Positions 1 to 12,830 are shown, counted from the first letter of the stretch. The stretch: 64,000 nt of DNA from Straminergon stramineum (GCA_963920665.1 OY987265.1:31811001-31875000); one strand, 5' to 3'. The notes: generated by a model not told the origin, from the letters alone. Numbers and translations are program-made.

Positions 1-420
1 ACAACCTAGGACACAAGGAATGCTAGGCTTAAGTATACTAGGCCTATTCTCTAACTTTTAAATACTAAACTTTGGTTTCCTTCTTAAATGTTTTAGAAAC
101 TAAACTTTGAAGATGAATACAAGGTAGGTTCAAGGCTTCACTAGTGATTTGGATTTTTATCACCAAATCTAAGATTTGGAGGTACCTAAGGGTTCAAAGC
201 TCCACCATCAAAAAACTTTAATACACAATCTAAGACTCTAGGGATTTAAGGGGTTCAAATCTTCACCGTCTTAACAAGACCCACAATGATAAGTAAAAAG
301 ACAAGCCAAGATTAGTAGGACATGAGGACTTCGAACGCCTCAAACTGATGACAAGTTTTAATATAATAGAGCTTAGTACAAGATTCAAAACAAACTAGAG
401 GCCCCCCAAAGCGGCATTGT

Positions 421-451
421 GTGAGCCCCTAATTTGTCACTAAGGGCTCAC
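421..451 (+). repeat. Terminal hairpin of LTR-like copy 1
   Basis: GTGAGCCC (421-428) pairs perfectly with GGGCTCAC (444-451) across a 15-nt loop, immediately inside the element terminus. The corresponding stem in copy 2 is degraded. It may be a structural feature of the element end or simply coincident with the short terminal inverted repeat. Confidence 0.5.
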
Positions 452-1677
452 TTTTTTATTCTTTGTATTTTGTCATTTTAAATGCACTTATATATACAAA
501 AAGCTCCTAAAGAGTGTACAACCAAAATAGGAGTGTCACATTCTAATATAATATTTGGTCTAGTTTGAGAATATTATAGCTAGAATGGTCCAACCATGAG
601 TTGTAAATAGATTTGAACCCAACTAATCTTGGCAAATTGGTCAATTATGAGTGATGGACGTATCAGGCTCAAAACCCTACATGGAAAGGATATCTCTAGG
701 CTAGAATTGGTTGAAGGAACCCTAGTAAGGCATAGGAATCAGTTCTTGGAGATAGGTTCTAGTTCCCCATTTCATCAACGAAATAGCAAAATTCCAATTG
801 TATGCTTGCAAATGTTGAAAATACCAAGGCCAGACCATCGAGGAATCTCAGGTCCAAGGAGGGCGACTTGGGGTTAAAACCGTACCCGGGGACAACTGGC
901 GAAGTCGGTTCGCCAAGATTCCCCCCGGTGTGAAAGATTTTCTGACCACCAATAATTTAACGAGGGGGTGGAATTTGTCCCCCCTAGGCCGATGTGTAGA
1001 GTAAAAAATGAGCCTACACATGTGTTGTGGGATTCCATGGAAGGTTCCACAAAAAGTTTCGGAATTTTCTCATAGTTAGAGGATGTCTTTCTGGACAGTC
1101 AACTACCCAAATCTACAATGGGAAATTCCTAGAAATTCTCCAAGTGGCGATAAATTCCCACTAAAAATTATTATAACTTTTTTTTTTATGTTAATAAGCT
1201 ACCCTGACAAGTTTCAAGACATTCCAATAGTCAAAAGTACCCAAACTTGCAAAATTCCCCAACAATTAACGGAATTTAAAGTCCACGGCAGAGTTAACCA
1301 TTAGAGTGGGAGCATACGAAAGCGGAATGGGGTACAAGATAGGTCTTTTGTCACTCCCCCGTACCTACTTAGGTGCCTAGGCTTGTTACTTTTGTTAGAA
1401 AAGTCATCCCCCCAAAGTTGGGATTTTTCCCGGTTTTGGCGTTAAGTTGGTGCTAGATTTCGTTGCAATTGTGAGGATAGAAAAGGGGGAGGGGATTCTC
1501 TAAGATTTGAAAATGGCCTTCTAAAGCCTATGGCGCAATCCGTTTACAATTCAGAATTAATCTCCAAAAGTTAGCTTAGTGGGTCAACATAGGATGAAAA
1601 CCTTAAGGTTTGGATGAAAATCCACGAAGATAAGGTTAACTTAGATGAATGAAGAGAGGTGGGTACTCGGGAAAGAG

Positions 1678-1686
1678 TATAAAAGG
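1678..1686 (+). promoter_or_regulatory. Putative TATA box of LTR-like copy 1
   Basis: TATAAAAGG followed by GCACC is shared by all three family copies. It lies 1,258 bp from the 5' terminus here and 1,256 bp in copy 2. This conserved position in otherwise diverged DNA marks it as the likely RNA polymerase II promoter at the U3/R border. Confidence 0.55.
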
Positions 1687-2189
1687 GCACCCCTTCTCTC
1701 TCACGACCCCTTTTTTGTGTAATTGGGTCCGTAGGGTCCAATTGATGTTGGAAATTGTAGCATTTTAGCCACAAACCTTGCAACGGTGTTTTTTGGGCAC
1801 TTTTGGCCATTGTTGTTGTTTTCCAAGCTCACGAGATCTTTGTGGGTCCCTTGTCTTTTAAAGGAGTGTAGTACTAACTCTTTCAAGCTTGAGCTTGGAA
1901 GCTTTGCTAACTTACTGTGTTACTAAGAGTTGTGTGTACTTACCCTAGAGAGACCCTTTTGGTTACTCTCTTTGCTTTGTCGTGTACTAACCCTAGAGCA
2001 ACCCCCAATATGATTGGCAATGCCGCTTTGGGGGGCCTTTAGTTCACGTCATTAAAATTACTAACCCATGTCACTAGCCTTTGAGTGTCCAAAGCCTTTT
2101 CCTTATTTTTTTGTTCTAGTCTCTAATAGTGACGTGGTACTCCTTGATGATGGACACGAGGGTGTGAGGGTAGTGGGTCCCGCCCATAC

Positions 2190-2322
2190 GGTGAAGCTTT
2201 GAACCCCTTACGATAAAAGAGTCCTTGTGGTGTGTGGGATAGTGGGAAGATGGCGAAGCTTTGAACCCCCTTGGGTTGGAAAGTCTTGGCGGTGCGTTAA
2301 AACCACCTCAAGGGAACACCAT
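2190..2322 (+). repeat. 66-bp tandem repeat, about 2 units, in LTR-like copy 1
   Basis: The motif GAAGCTTTGAACCCC recurs with 66-bp spacing (near 2191 and 2257). The same unit is present about four times in copy 2, so the array varies in length between copies. Confidence 0.6.
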
Positions 2323-4384
2323 GAGACCATGTGGCCTTTTTCCCCCACAAGGTTTAGCTCCCAAAACGCATGGGAACAAAGCATGGTTGAGCTTCTAAAA
2401 AACTAGGAATTAGAAGTCAAGATGAACTTATAGAATAGCTAGAGGAGAGGAGAGACCCTCGCCTTCATGAACCTAGGTTTCTACATATTAGCCCTAGGCG
2501 TTATTCTCCAAAGCCTTAGAAGTTAGTACAAAAAATTAGACAAGGGTCATGCACTCCAAGCACCCAGTAGCTCAGAGAACTTCCAAACCCTGATATCCGG
2601 GTACATGGGCAGCCAACAGTAGGGTCCAGGTATTGTCAGGGGGGAGGAGGTCCAAAATTAAGGCAGGAGTGGGGATCAGGGCCAGGGCGGGGGTCCAAAA
2701 TTAAGATAGGGAGTAGGGATCAAGGCTAGGGAGGGGATCAAAAATTAAGACAAGGAGTGGGGGTTGGGAACTAAGATAGGGAGTTCGGTGATTAAGGGCC
2801 AAGGAGTGGGGATTAGAAACTAAGAGTAAGAGAAGGGGGTCTAGTGACCAAAGAAAACCAGGCTGGAGAGTCCAGTAGTCGTAGTAAGTGGAGAAGGGAA
2901 AGGAAAATCAGCAAGCCAAGGCACAAAGGGGGAGAGAAGACACTGCTCGAAGGCCCCCAATACTCTAACATAACCTTAGGAGCAGGGAATCCAACTCCTC
3001 GTCTCTCGTAAACTTGACCAAGACAATAAAAACAAGCAAAGAAGGAAGGAGTGAAGATGGCGAAAGGCCGGAAGAATGAGGAGGAATGACAAGGGGGAAG
3101 ACAACTTGAAGGAGGGGGGGTAAAGGTAGATAGTATAGGGCAACATCCTCCAGACTTACTTAGGCCCTTAGATTAGAAGTAGGTAATCACCACGAGATTA
3201 AGTGTGAGATGTAAGTATAGGACGTAAGAAGTAGCTCAACCTTGAAGGATGGTATGACATGTCCTTAAGATTAGCTTACTAGGTAGGAACAAGGGTAGTT
3301 GGGCCACCTTAGAATTGTGGAAGGAAAGAAAAGGAAGAAGGAGAAAAGAAATATTGTAAAAATCAACAATTACCCTCTTGTACCCAAATATTTTATGATT
3401 AGAATGGTGGTTCGTTGTCTCATGGCATGGGAGTTCATGGCGGAGGAAGGAGAGCTTCCAGTGGGCGTGATCAACAACTCAAGTTCCGAGGTACAAGTTG
3501 AACCTTTCCAACCATTCCGTAGGTCCCTAATTAGTGACAAGTGACTTGGGCCGAGGCCTACCCCTAGGTCAGACCCTTAGGAATGTAGGTCAGATCATTT
3601 CCAGGCACATAAACTTAAAGAAGGAGGCCGTAGCTTTCTAGAACCCTAAGGCACGCCCTAATCGGGTCAAAATTGAGAAAGTTATCGCTAGATGAAGTCT
3701 AAGGTTGAATTGGATGAAGAATAGCCAAACTTTGAATTTGACAAGAGAACTAAGTAGGTCAGGAGGAGGCTACCAATTAGGGTCTGAGGCTGAAAAGAAA
3801 AGTTAATTTTGAGTTATAGGTTAGGAGAAATTAGCGAATGAAGTTTAGGTAAGGCTTGGATGAAAATTTCGTAGGAATCCCCGATCAGGGCCCAATTACT
3901 GGTTTAGGTAGGAGCAATTCTTGGGACCCATACCTAAAAAATTTGGATCTTTTTGAATTGGGGAGCTAGGTGCAATCGATGGATGAAGGTTGAGGAACCG
4001 AGTAGCGGTCAAACTTCATGCACCCATAACTTTGGCTAGGAAGGTCGGATAGGGTCGAGTTTTATGTTTTTAGAAATCGTACAAGATGAACTAGATGTTT
4101 CTTAGGTTATTTCTGTCCTAGCCTAGGGTCCATTGAGATCATACAGCGGGCCATCCATTCAGTCGGCCAAAACATTTGAGGTAGTTTAAGCGAATCTTGC
4201 AAATTTGAGGTCAGTTAGGCACTTAGTAAAAGGATCCATTACTTGGAAGGCACAATGGACCACGCTTAGACACCCAAAGGTAGGAGTCACTTAGCTAAAC
4301 CCCAAAACCTGGTTGTGTTTGTGAATTACCAAGGGTGGGTAATTTAGCGCTCACACATTGTCAAGGTATGGTGGGGGAAAGTGG

Positions 4385-7300
4385 CATTATAGGAAAACCA
4401 GGTTTTTTTTATGTTTGACCAAAAACGTAGTGTGTCCAAGGTGGACATGCTATGTCCAAAAAAACAATGAGATGTTTACTGGATAGATGCAACAAAAGTA
4501 TAGATTTACGTGGATGTTATAGAAAATAGAGGAAAATTACGGTCACAACATGTAGGTGCTACCAAAGACATGACTACAAATATAATGATGTTCCAAAGAT
4601 TGTCTGAGAAAACAATCGTTGCTATGTTAGCATCCCTGGTCCATTTTAACTATGGATAAATCAATAGAAGTTATTGCAGTCTAGGAAAAAATGGTTGCCC
4701 GAGGTGAAAAAAAAGACAACGGGTAGGCAAGTATGAAAAAAAGATGGCGTGGCAGGTGATGTGGAAATTCATTGATGTGGATATGAAAATGCTGATGTGG
4801 CATGCCCTGTCAACATACAAGGTCCACCCATGTCATATTTGTTGGATGTTCTTGTGGACATCAATTGGGACGTATAAATGTTTCTCAAGACATGAAGTTG
4901 TTTCTAAAAACATTAAGACGTTTCTAAAGACATTACTTTTGGCAACATCGTCTTCAACTCCCTAAGAATATGATTTAATAGCGCATATTATCTAACTTGC
5001 AATTCATTATGTTTGAGCAAACAGCCTAACCTCCATCGAATGAAGAAAGGAATTTTTAGTGATGTTCACACGACTACAACATGGCCTTTTACCTAGCTTC
5101 TGACGATATAAATGTCTATAAAAGAGTGCTTTCATGCATACCATACAACTTGACAATTGCTAGAAACGACCATACTCATTGTAAGTATCTTGTGTGGATT
5201 TTGTAAACCCAATTTCTTCTTTGATGTATGACAATGGACATGGAGGCAAAAGAAAACATTAACATAGATGTGGATGACAAATCCAAACAAGATAAACTAT
5301 TCATTTTGTGCTCACAAATGGTGCAATTCATTACATTTTGACTATGAATGACAAGGTCCTACACTGAACCCACCTCGAACAATTCAAAAAATGATAGTGG
5401 GTACAAGCACGCTTCAATTCGAGTACCCCAAAAAGGTCATCACACAATAGAAACTTGTTTGCCTCAAGTAGAATACAATATGGAATCACCCCAAAAAATT
5501 GCCACTAATTGATTAAAGTTGTTCATTTGATTCCTATAACCTCATTCAAGACTCTATCATAGTGTTCATTTTTCACTCAGGATTCAAAAAGGAATATAAT
5601 TATGTAGTAGAAAGTGTTTTCAAATCACTTTGTTGGTTTATAATGTTTTAATAGCCAATTGTAGTAATTTATAACTTGATGTGGGATATTTAACTCTTTT
5701 TTCTTATTTTTCAAATCATGTTCAATATCACAAGGAGGGGATACGTTTAAAAGGAATTGGAAATTGGAAATTTTTTTGGATTTCATTATTGAGACATGAA
5801 AAGTGAATTGCAAAGTAATAAATAGGCAAACAAATCATGGTAGAATTCTTGTGTACATGTATATTTTCTATTCACATGATACCAAACTTTGTTGAATTCT
5901 AATATATATGAAAATTAAAGATTTAATAAGTTTTGATTCATGAAAATGATTTGACTATATGTGTTTTTAACAATGCTAATGTTTTTAAAAAATTACTCTC
6001 ATTTCTATTTGAAAAATAGGCTAATTGAAGATTATTTCATTCCTGATTCTTTAGTTTTTGGCTTTTGTATCCCAAGCATGCTTGTACCATAGTTACATTT
6101 TCATATGAGCAACCCTCCATGTTTAGATGACGTCAAACACAAGTCACACCTAACATCTAGAACTTCTACTTTTGTCACCTAATGAATGTTTTCAAGACAA
6201 CAACCCTTATAGGAGACATAGAGGTAGAAAAGCCATCCTATCCTTCAGATGTTCTGTGTAACATTTGCGAGCCATTAGACATATATGTGAAAGATGTAGA
6301 CGAGCTAAACTTCAACCTCAAGAATTACATTGTTGCCTACAATAACAAAGTAGGCTCTTCTTTTATCTATGGGATCCCACATTGGGTCCTCAATTTGTTG
6401 CATTGGTTGTAGTTCATCAAAGTCCTTGTCATTTTGCAATTGAACTATGTTTGGGGTCAACTAGGTAGAGTGTAGTGCCTTCCATCTACCTCTAACCTCT
6501 GTTTGGCACAAAACTTTCCAACCACTTCGATGTGGGTCGTTGAAGAAGAACACTTATTGGCAATGCCAAAAAAACACAAATGAGTTAAGGTAGACCTTCC
6601 CATCTATTTGATTGAAGTTTGTCAAGTTGAAGTTGTAACTATCTTGTTGAATGCTTAGGAATTGAACATCTCTTGTCCCCCTCACGCAATTGCATAGCAA
6701 CATTGTAACGTAGTGGTTTCTATAATCCAAGACCAAAATTTCCACAATGTACTCACATACTTGTGGGTGGCTTCTAGTGACATGTCCACAAGTGTTTAAT
6801 GAAACTGGTGGGTAAAACACACTATTGCTTTTGAATCATAGGTGATGAGATCACCTTTTAAGCTATAGACAAGAAGATGCATTCTATGACAATACATTTG
6901 AAGAGGCAATGTCACATTCCACTATAGGGTTTGTACGTACTACATTCTATTGTCTTCCAATGGATGTCCAAAATGTTGATCTTCCTTCACCACGAATGTC
7001 AAGTACTCCCCCAAAGGTGGGAATTTTACTTAGGATAGATAACAAACAACTCTTTGTGATTGAGAGTGCCTTGACTACAAAGAAAAAGCTCCACGCCACT
7101 TCCATGTCTACGTCTTTGTTAAGATGTATTCCTTGCATGATGCAACGCTTAGTATTGTTTAGAGCATTAGTTTAAATAATTGCACGCAATACCTTGACAC
7201 CAGTATGAGGGCTATAGATGTCTACATTGATGCTCTTTGATCGGTGTCTATGTTTTCAAAGACAACTACCTACAACGTCTACTTATATATTAGCATTGAT

Positions 7301-8306
7301 ATCAACATCATAGGAAACATCAACATGTACTTTTGATGTTTTCCATGACGTCTCAAAAAACATCTAGACGTTTAAATGTGCTCTAAAATTCTACTTGTAA
7401 CAATTTCTACGTTTTCCATATCCTATATTGTTTGTCTAACTAACTACCACCCCACTAGTATAAAGAGGTTGTCTTGTCTTCTCCATATAATCACATCAAG
7501 TGGCTTGTGAAGCCATGTGCTGTAATATCCAAATATGGTGTATTATATATGACATGTTGTATTGGACATTATGTTGTATAATTTTTAGTATGTACAATGT
7601 ATTGTATATTGTATTTGAAATGTTGTATTGTATATTATGAAATATGAATGTGTATTATGTAGGACTTGTATAACTGTCCATATTGACATCATATTGAACA
7701 TTGCATCCAACCACATGAATGTCAAAGGTGACATGATTATGTTCTTCTAAATCATATTGGACATTTCAAGAGGTATTGATAGTGACATGTGGATGTCTAC
7801 AATGACATCCCAAATCATCTAGATGTTTAAGTTGATGTCTTAATAAACATCTGGACATCTACATTAACGTATCAGAAAACGTCTGGATGTCTAAATTGAT
7901 GTCTTCCAAAAAAATATTAAATTTCTTAAAGAATAGGAAAATATGTTGACATGACATGCCACGTCATCCTTCCTGGAAGCCACATCACTTCTTTTCCCGT
8001 CACCAAGTCAAGTGCCACCTGAAATGCCATGTCATGGACGGGTATGGGTGAAAAAAATTCCTACATAGCTTCCCGCGCATACGTGGCACTAAGATGGCAG
8101 CCACATGGCAACCTTACAGACCCCATTGATCCATATTTTTTGTGATGTCTGGTGGAAAACATGGTGATGTCAAACTAGATTTTCGATGTTTTTGGCATGT
8201 CTGCACAAACGCAATTTTTGGGACACCCATATAGATGTTGGAAAACATCACGTGCAACATGCCAACACAAAATCCTGATATAAAAAAAAGCGGGTTTCTT
8301 ATAGTG
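4385..8306 (-). mobile_element. Decayed CACTA (En/Spm) transposon, 3.9 kb
   Basis: The right terminus read inward is CACTATAAGAAACCCGC followed by a T-run. The left terminus is the degenerate CATTATAGGAAAACCAGG followed by a T-run. A 3-bp duplication TGG flanks it (4382-4384 and 8307-8309), which is the CACTA hallmark. Both subterminal regions are packed with short GATGTCT/AGACATC/GACGTTT words, as expected for transposase-binding repeats. The interior retains a broken Tnp2-type coding remnant on the minus strand (about 6425-7140). Insertion was into the older reverse LTR-like copy. Confidence 0.85.
6425..7140 (-). pseudogene. CACTA transposase remnant (DUF4216-like C-terminal region)
   Basis: Read on the minus strand from about 6820 leftward, the translation contains EILVLDYRNHYVTMLLCN, then NFNLTNFNQ and LNSFVFFWHCQ. 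After a frameshift and stop it continues as VFFFNDPHRSGWKVLCQ and later LTPNIVQLQNDKDFDELQ. The order (Y-x-V-x-E-I-x-x-LDY core, NFN segment, then a QVF(F/Y)xxDP..GW motif) matches the DUF4216 domain at the C-terminal end of plant CACTA Tnp2 transposases, as I know the family. An upstream minus-strand open stretch (7138-6947) may be the preceding part but is not recognisable. Frameshifts and stops make it non-functional. Its position inside the CACTA termini supports the call. Confidence 0.7.
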
Positions 8307-9770
8307 TGGCTCTAGGGTTAATACAAGGAACCAATAGACACTCACAAAAACTCCCAAAATGTGACAAGATCTAACGAGAGAAGGCACAACACCCTCTCCA
8401 AGGTTAGTAGGACTAAGAGCTCAAGACTTGAGCTAACTTGAAACAAAATGACCACCAACAAACACAAGGCTTTAAAAACAACAAAACAAAAAGATACAAA
8501 GTGCAAAGGGACCCTGTAAACCCTTAATTCGTCACTAGGGACTCATTCTTTTTCTTTTTTTTTTTCGTATTTTGTTGTTTCAAGTGTAGTTTTATATACA
8601 AAATCCGTCAAAAGAGTGTAGAACCAAAATAGGTGTGTTACATAATAATATAGTATTTGGTCTATAATTAGAAAAATATAACTAAAATGCTTTAGACCAC
8701 AAGTTATACATAGGTTAGAACCCAACTAATCTCGGTAAATTGGTGGATTATGTATTATGGGCACACCAAGCTCACAACCCCACATAGGAGAGACATCTCT
8801 AATTGGTTGAGGGAACCCTAGTGATGCATTTAGGTCAATTCCCAGAGATAGGTTCCGGTTTTCCTATTCCATTGACAAAATAGTAGAACCCCAATTGTTG
8901 GCTTGCAGGTGTTAAAAATGCCAAGGCGAGACCATGAAGGAACCTACAATCAGGAGAGGGTGACTTCGGGTTAAAACCATGTCCGGAAACCAATGGCGAA
9001 GTTGATTTGCCAAGATTCCTTCTAATGTAGAAGATATCATAGCCATCGATAATTAAACCAGGGGATGGATATTATTCCCCCTAGGCCAATATATAGAGTA
9101 AAAATATGAGTTTCCATATATCTTGTGGGATTCTATAGGAGGTTCCACAAAAAGTTTCAAAATTTTTTAATAGTCACAAGATGCCTTTCCTAACGGTCAA
9201 TTGCCCAAACCTACGCTAGAAAATTCCTAAAAATTACCTAGGTGGCAATAAAATCTCACTAAAAATTACCATATCTTATTTTATGTTAATAAGCTTCCCT
9301 AACAAGTTTCAAGGCATTCCAATAGTCAGAAGTACCTAAACCTACAAGATTTCTTGATAATCGATAGAATTTAAAGTTCATGAGGGAGTTGATCAACAGA
9401 GTGGGAGCATACAAAAGAAGAATGAGGCCCAAGATAGGTCTTTTCTTACTCCCCCATACCTATTCAAGAGCCTAGACTAGTTACTTTTGCCAAAAAGATC
9501 AAATTCCAAAAGTTGGATTTTTACCCAAGTTTGGCATTAAGTTGGTGATAGGTTTCGTTGAGAGTTTGGAGATAGAAAAGGGGTGGGATTCATTGAGACT
9601 AAAAATGGACTTCTAAAGCCAACAGCGCAATCCATTTGGAATTTGGAATTAATCTCGAAAATTTAGGTTTACGGACCAATATAGGATGAAAACCCTTGAG
9701 GATGAGGATGAAAATCCAAAGCAATAGGGTTACCTTAGATGAATGAGAGGAATGGGAGCCTAGGAAAGAA

Positions 9771-9780
9771 TATAAAAGGG
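9771..9780 (+). promoter_or_regulatory. Putative TATA box of LTR-like copy 2
   Basis: TATAAAAGGG followed by CACC sits at the same offset (1,256 bp) from the terminus as the box in copy 1. Confidence 0.5.
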
Positions 9781-10329
9781 CACCTTTTTCTCTCTCATCA
9801 CCCCCATTTGTTGTATTTGGGACCATGGAATCCAATTTATAATAGAATTATTGCATTTTTAGCCACAAACCTTACAACGATGTTTTCTGGGCACTTTTTG
9901 GCTGTAGTTACTCTTTTTCAAGTCTATGAGGTCTTTGTGGGTCCCTTGCACCTTGAGTTCTTTGTACTAACTCTCCCAAACTTTTGGGACTTGAAAATTC
10001 ATTTTTATCTTGTTGTCGAGAGGTCGTGGTTTCGTGTATCCTTTAAGGGGTTCCTTAATCCTCTTTTGTGTCTTGTCTTTGTACTAACCCTAGAGTAACC
10101 CCCCATATGACTTGGCCATGTTGCTTTGGGGGACCTTTAGATCAAGTTTGCCGTTGTGCTAACTTCGTGTAGCTAACCGTTGGGTGTCAAGTGTCTTTTC
10201 TTTGTTCCTCAATATTAACGTGGTGATCTCTACAAGGAGCCAAGAGTGTGAGAGTTGGTGGATCTTGCCATGACAGAAAAGCTTTAAACCCTAGGGAGAT
10301 CACTCCTTGTAAATTATGGTATAGACTTG

Positions 10330-11575
10330 AGTTAAGAGGGTATTTGATGTTGGGCTATTTACCTCCATTATTGCATTTAAGATGATTGTATTTTTACATA
10401 AAAAGCTACGAGAGTGTATTTCCAATACCCTATGTTTTTATATAAATTCCTTCATTAAAATTTTTAAATGGGGCTATCTTATATATAATATTTAAGTGTC
10501 CAAATTTTTCCAACTACTGCCCTTCTTTACAAATTTTTCCTTACCTCTACTACATGCATATATAGGTAAGGGATACACTATGAAACCAAAAACAATCAAT
10601 ATAATTCAAGTGTCACTGACCAAATGAAAATTTTTAATAAAAAATTTACCATTGAACACTTTAGAATCCCTACTGAATTAGCTATGAACATCCCATTCAA
10701 CACAATTGAGTGGGTTTAGTGCATATAGCTTCAAAGATTGAAGTTAAATGGACTATAAACTCTATCCTAATATTTTATAGTTTTCGGGTCATTGAATCCA
10801 CTAAAGTAAACCTCCTTGTTTGTACAATGTGTTAATTTTTGCCATTTGTGGTCAATGTTTTACATTTGCACTTAATTTTTTTGATATGTATGCTATAGTA
10901 GAACCACCCATTACCAACCACTTAAGCATTATGTACATGGTTTGGAGCAATATAAGCAATGCAAATTTTTTACCATATAGAACAATAGAAATCAATGGCA
11001 TTGTCAAATTTTCTTAATTTTTTCCTTAAATTCAAATTGTTATGAATTTTGGAAGCCAAAAGTTAGTTTGCATCTATCTCCAACATGCAGGGTCTTCCAT
11101 AATTGTTGATCTAAAGATTAATATGGCTCTCAAAACCAAGCACATGTGCCATGACTTTGATGGCTAGAAGATGTTCGGAAACAAAAAAATTAATGGTTAG
11201 AAATCAATTAGATCTTTGTTGAATTTCCTAGTACCTATAGGTTGGCCATGGGGCCAAGTTGGTAATGGATGGTTCTACCATATTAGTATTGTGGCACAAT
11301 TTTTCTTTATAGATTTTCTTAATTGTGTTCATTTTATCATCCACATTAAATTATTTGTCCTTATCTATACTTATAGTACTATGAAAAATTTGCATGGCCC
11401 CTATTTGTTTAGGCTAACTTATTAATAAAAATTCCTACTACATGATTTTTTATGTAGTCTAATTTATATATATTAGAGTATGTAAAATTTTGTGGACCCT
11501 ATAGTAACCCTACATATTATATAAAATTTCCCCCCTTTGAATTAAATGGATCCTATCTTTTAACTCACATAGTTT
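10330..11575. mobile_element. Insertion inside LTR-like copy 2, about 1.25 kb
   Basis: Copy 1 has no counterpart to this block. Similarity between the copies stops near 10,320 and resumes near 11,580. It is AT-rich, without a recognisable protein, and itself contains a MITE at 10893-11283. The outer ends (TTGAGTTAAGAG and, read inward, TGTGAGTTAAAAG) are weakly alike. The element type is unresolved. Confidence 0.5.
10893..11283. mobile_element. MITE, GTAGAACC family, copy 1
   Basis: Terminal inverted repeats are ATAGTAGAACCACCCATTAC at the left and, read inward from the right, ATGGTAGAACCATCCATTAC. The interior shares sequence with 46229-46608 in reverse order (the LTTGGCCATGGGGCC-type block near the end is in both) and more weakly with 57,680-57,930. 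No target duplication is clear. It is non-coding. Confidence 0.65.
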
Positions 11576-11589
11576 TCTAAAATTCAAGA

Positions 11590-11852
11590 GTAATCTCCTC
11601 GAGCTTTAAATCCCCCAAGGGTCAAAGAGTCTTAGTTGTGCATAAAAAGTAGAAACCACGGCAAAGCTTTGAACCCCCCGAGGGTCAAAGAGTTTTTGTT
11701 GTGTGTAAAAAGCAAAAATTACAACCAAGCTTTGAACCCCCTGTAGATCAAAGAATCTTAGTTATGTGTAAAAAGCAAAAATCACGGTAAAGCTTTAATA
11801 CACCCCCCCCCCCATAGGTCAAAGAGTCTTAGTTATGTGTTAAAACCACCCC
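11590..11852 (+). repeat. About 66-bp tandem repeat, about 4 units, in LTR-like copy 2
   Basis: The units each carry GCTTT(A/G)AA(T/C)CCCC followed by AGGGTCAAAGAGTCTTAGTT and a GTGTAAAAAGCAAAAA stretch. The fourth contains a run of 13 C residues near 11,806. This is the same unit as at 2190-2322, expanded. Confidence 0.65.
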
Positions 11853-12149
11853 ACAGGTGAACTTTGTACTTCCGCAGATTTTTTCATACAAAGTTTAGTT
11901 CACAAAATGTTTTGGGAACAAAACAAAGTTTAGCCCCCACCCCCCAAAATAGGAGTTAGAGGTCAAAACAAGCACAAGGAGTGAATAGTGAAAGGTAGAG
12001 GGAAGTCGTTCGATCCCACAAATCTAACCACACAAACCACTAACCGTAGGTATGGCTCCTCCTACTCCCCCTTAGAATTTTAGCACAAAGCCAACCATAG
12101 AAGGAAAGAACCCCAATATCCTAAACCAACACCCCAATACCCCAATTAG

Positions 12150-12830
12150 CACCTAAAGCCAAGTATTGTCGGGGCAGACCGTGCCGGGGCAGGGTTCAGT
12201 ACTACCAGGTCGGGGTGGAGTTGATATTGCCGAGAAGGAAGTGGATTTATACTATTGGGAAGGGAGGATAGGTTGAGTAATTGTCAGAGGTCAAGCAAGG
12301 GTTGGGGCAGTATTGCTACATTAGAGAGTAATTGCTGGGGTTAAAGGTGGGTTTGAATAATTGCCAGGATTAAGGGTGGGTCAATAATTGTTGGAGTTAG
12401 GGGGGGGTGAGTAATTACCAGAATTAAGGAAGGGTTCAATAGTGCTAGTTCAATAGTGTTGGTAAAGAAAGATTCAGTAGTGTTGATAAAGAGGGTTCAA
12501 TAGTGTTGGGGTAGGGGCTAGGTTTAGTAATGTTAGGCTAAGGGAGGTTTCAACATGGGTAAAGGGCAGGAGAAGGGCAATTTGCCGAAGAAAGAGGGAA
12601 GTCTAGGGGTTAAGGAGAGAAGACTGAAACAAGAGAAGGCATGACCCTTATACTAAGACAAACATTGGAGTAGGGAATCCAACTCCCCGTCTCCCACAAA
12701 AACCACTAAGGCAAAGAAGATAAGTAAGAGGAAGGGAGGAGTGAAGGTAGAGGAAGTGAAGAGAAGGGAGGGGTAATGGGGAAGGGGGAGATATAGGAGG
12801 GAGTAGATAGAATAGAAAAAGGGTCCCCCT
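12150..12830 (+). repeat. Purine-rich low-complexity block with short GTTCAATAGTGTTGG repeats
   Basis: Short degenerate repeats of about 25-30 bp (GGTTCAATAGTGTTGG, AATTGCCAGGGTTAAGGG) are followed by a GGGAAGGGAGG tract. It corresponds to the purine-rich block at about 2620-3120 of copy 1, so it is part of the LTR-like family rather than a separate element. Confidence 0.55.

Larger units (their letters stand above)
420..4355 (+). mobile_element. Long solo-LTR-like element, copy 1 (3.9 kb)
   Basis: The unit starts TGTGAGCCCC and ends GCGCTCACA, giving 7-bp inverted termini TGTGAGC/GCTCACA of the TG...CA type. It is flanked by a perfect 5-bp duplication CATTG (415-419 and 4356-4360), as expected for LTR retrotransposon integration. 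A TATAAAAGG box lies 1,258 bp from the start. I see no second copy of the 5' sequence inside, no protein domain and no long ORF. The best reading is therefore a solo LTR of unusual length, left by LTR-LTR recombination. A large non-autonomous derivative (LARD-like) is the alternative. A purine-rich stretch occupies about 2620-3120. The insertion is nested in the older reverse copy. Confidence 0.8.

Noticed and set aside
6909..7175. 88-codon plus-strand open frame inside the CACTA element
   Set aside because: It is antisense to the degraded transposase region, where the minus-strand frames contain the recognisable motifs; no domain in this frame.
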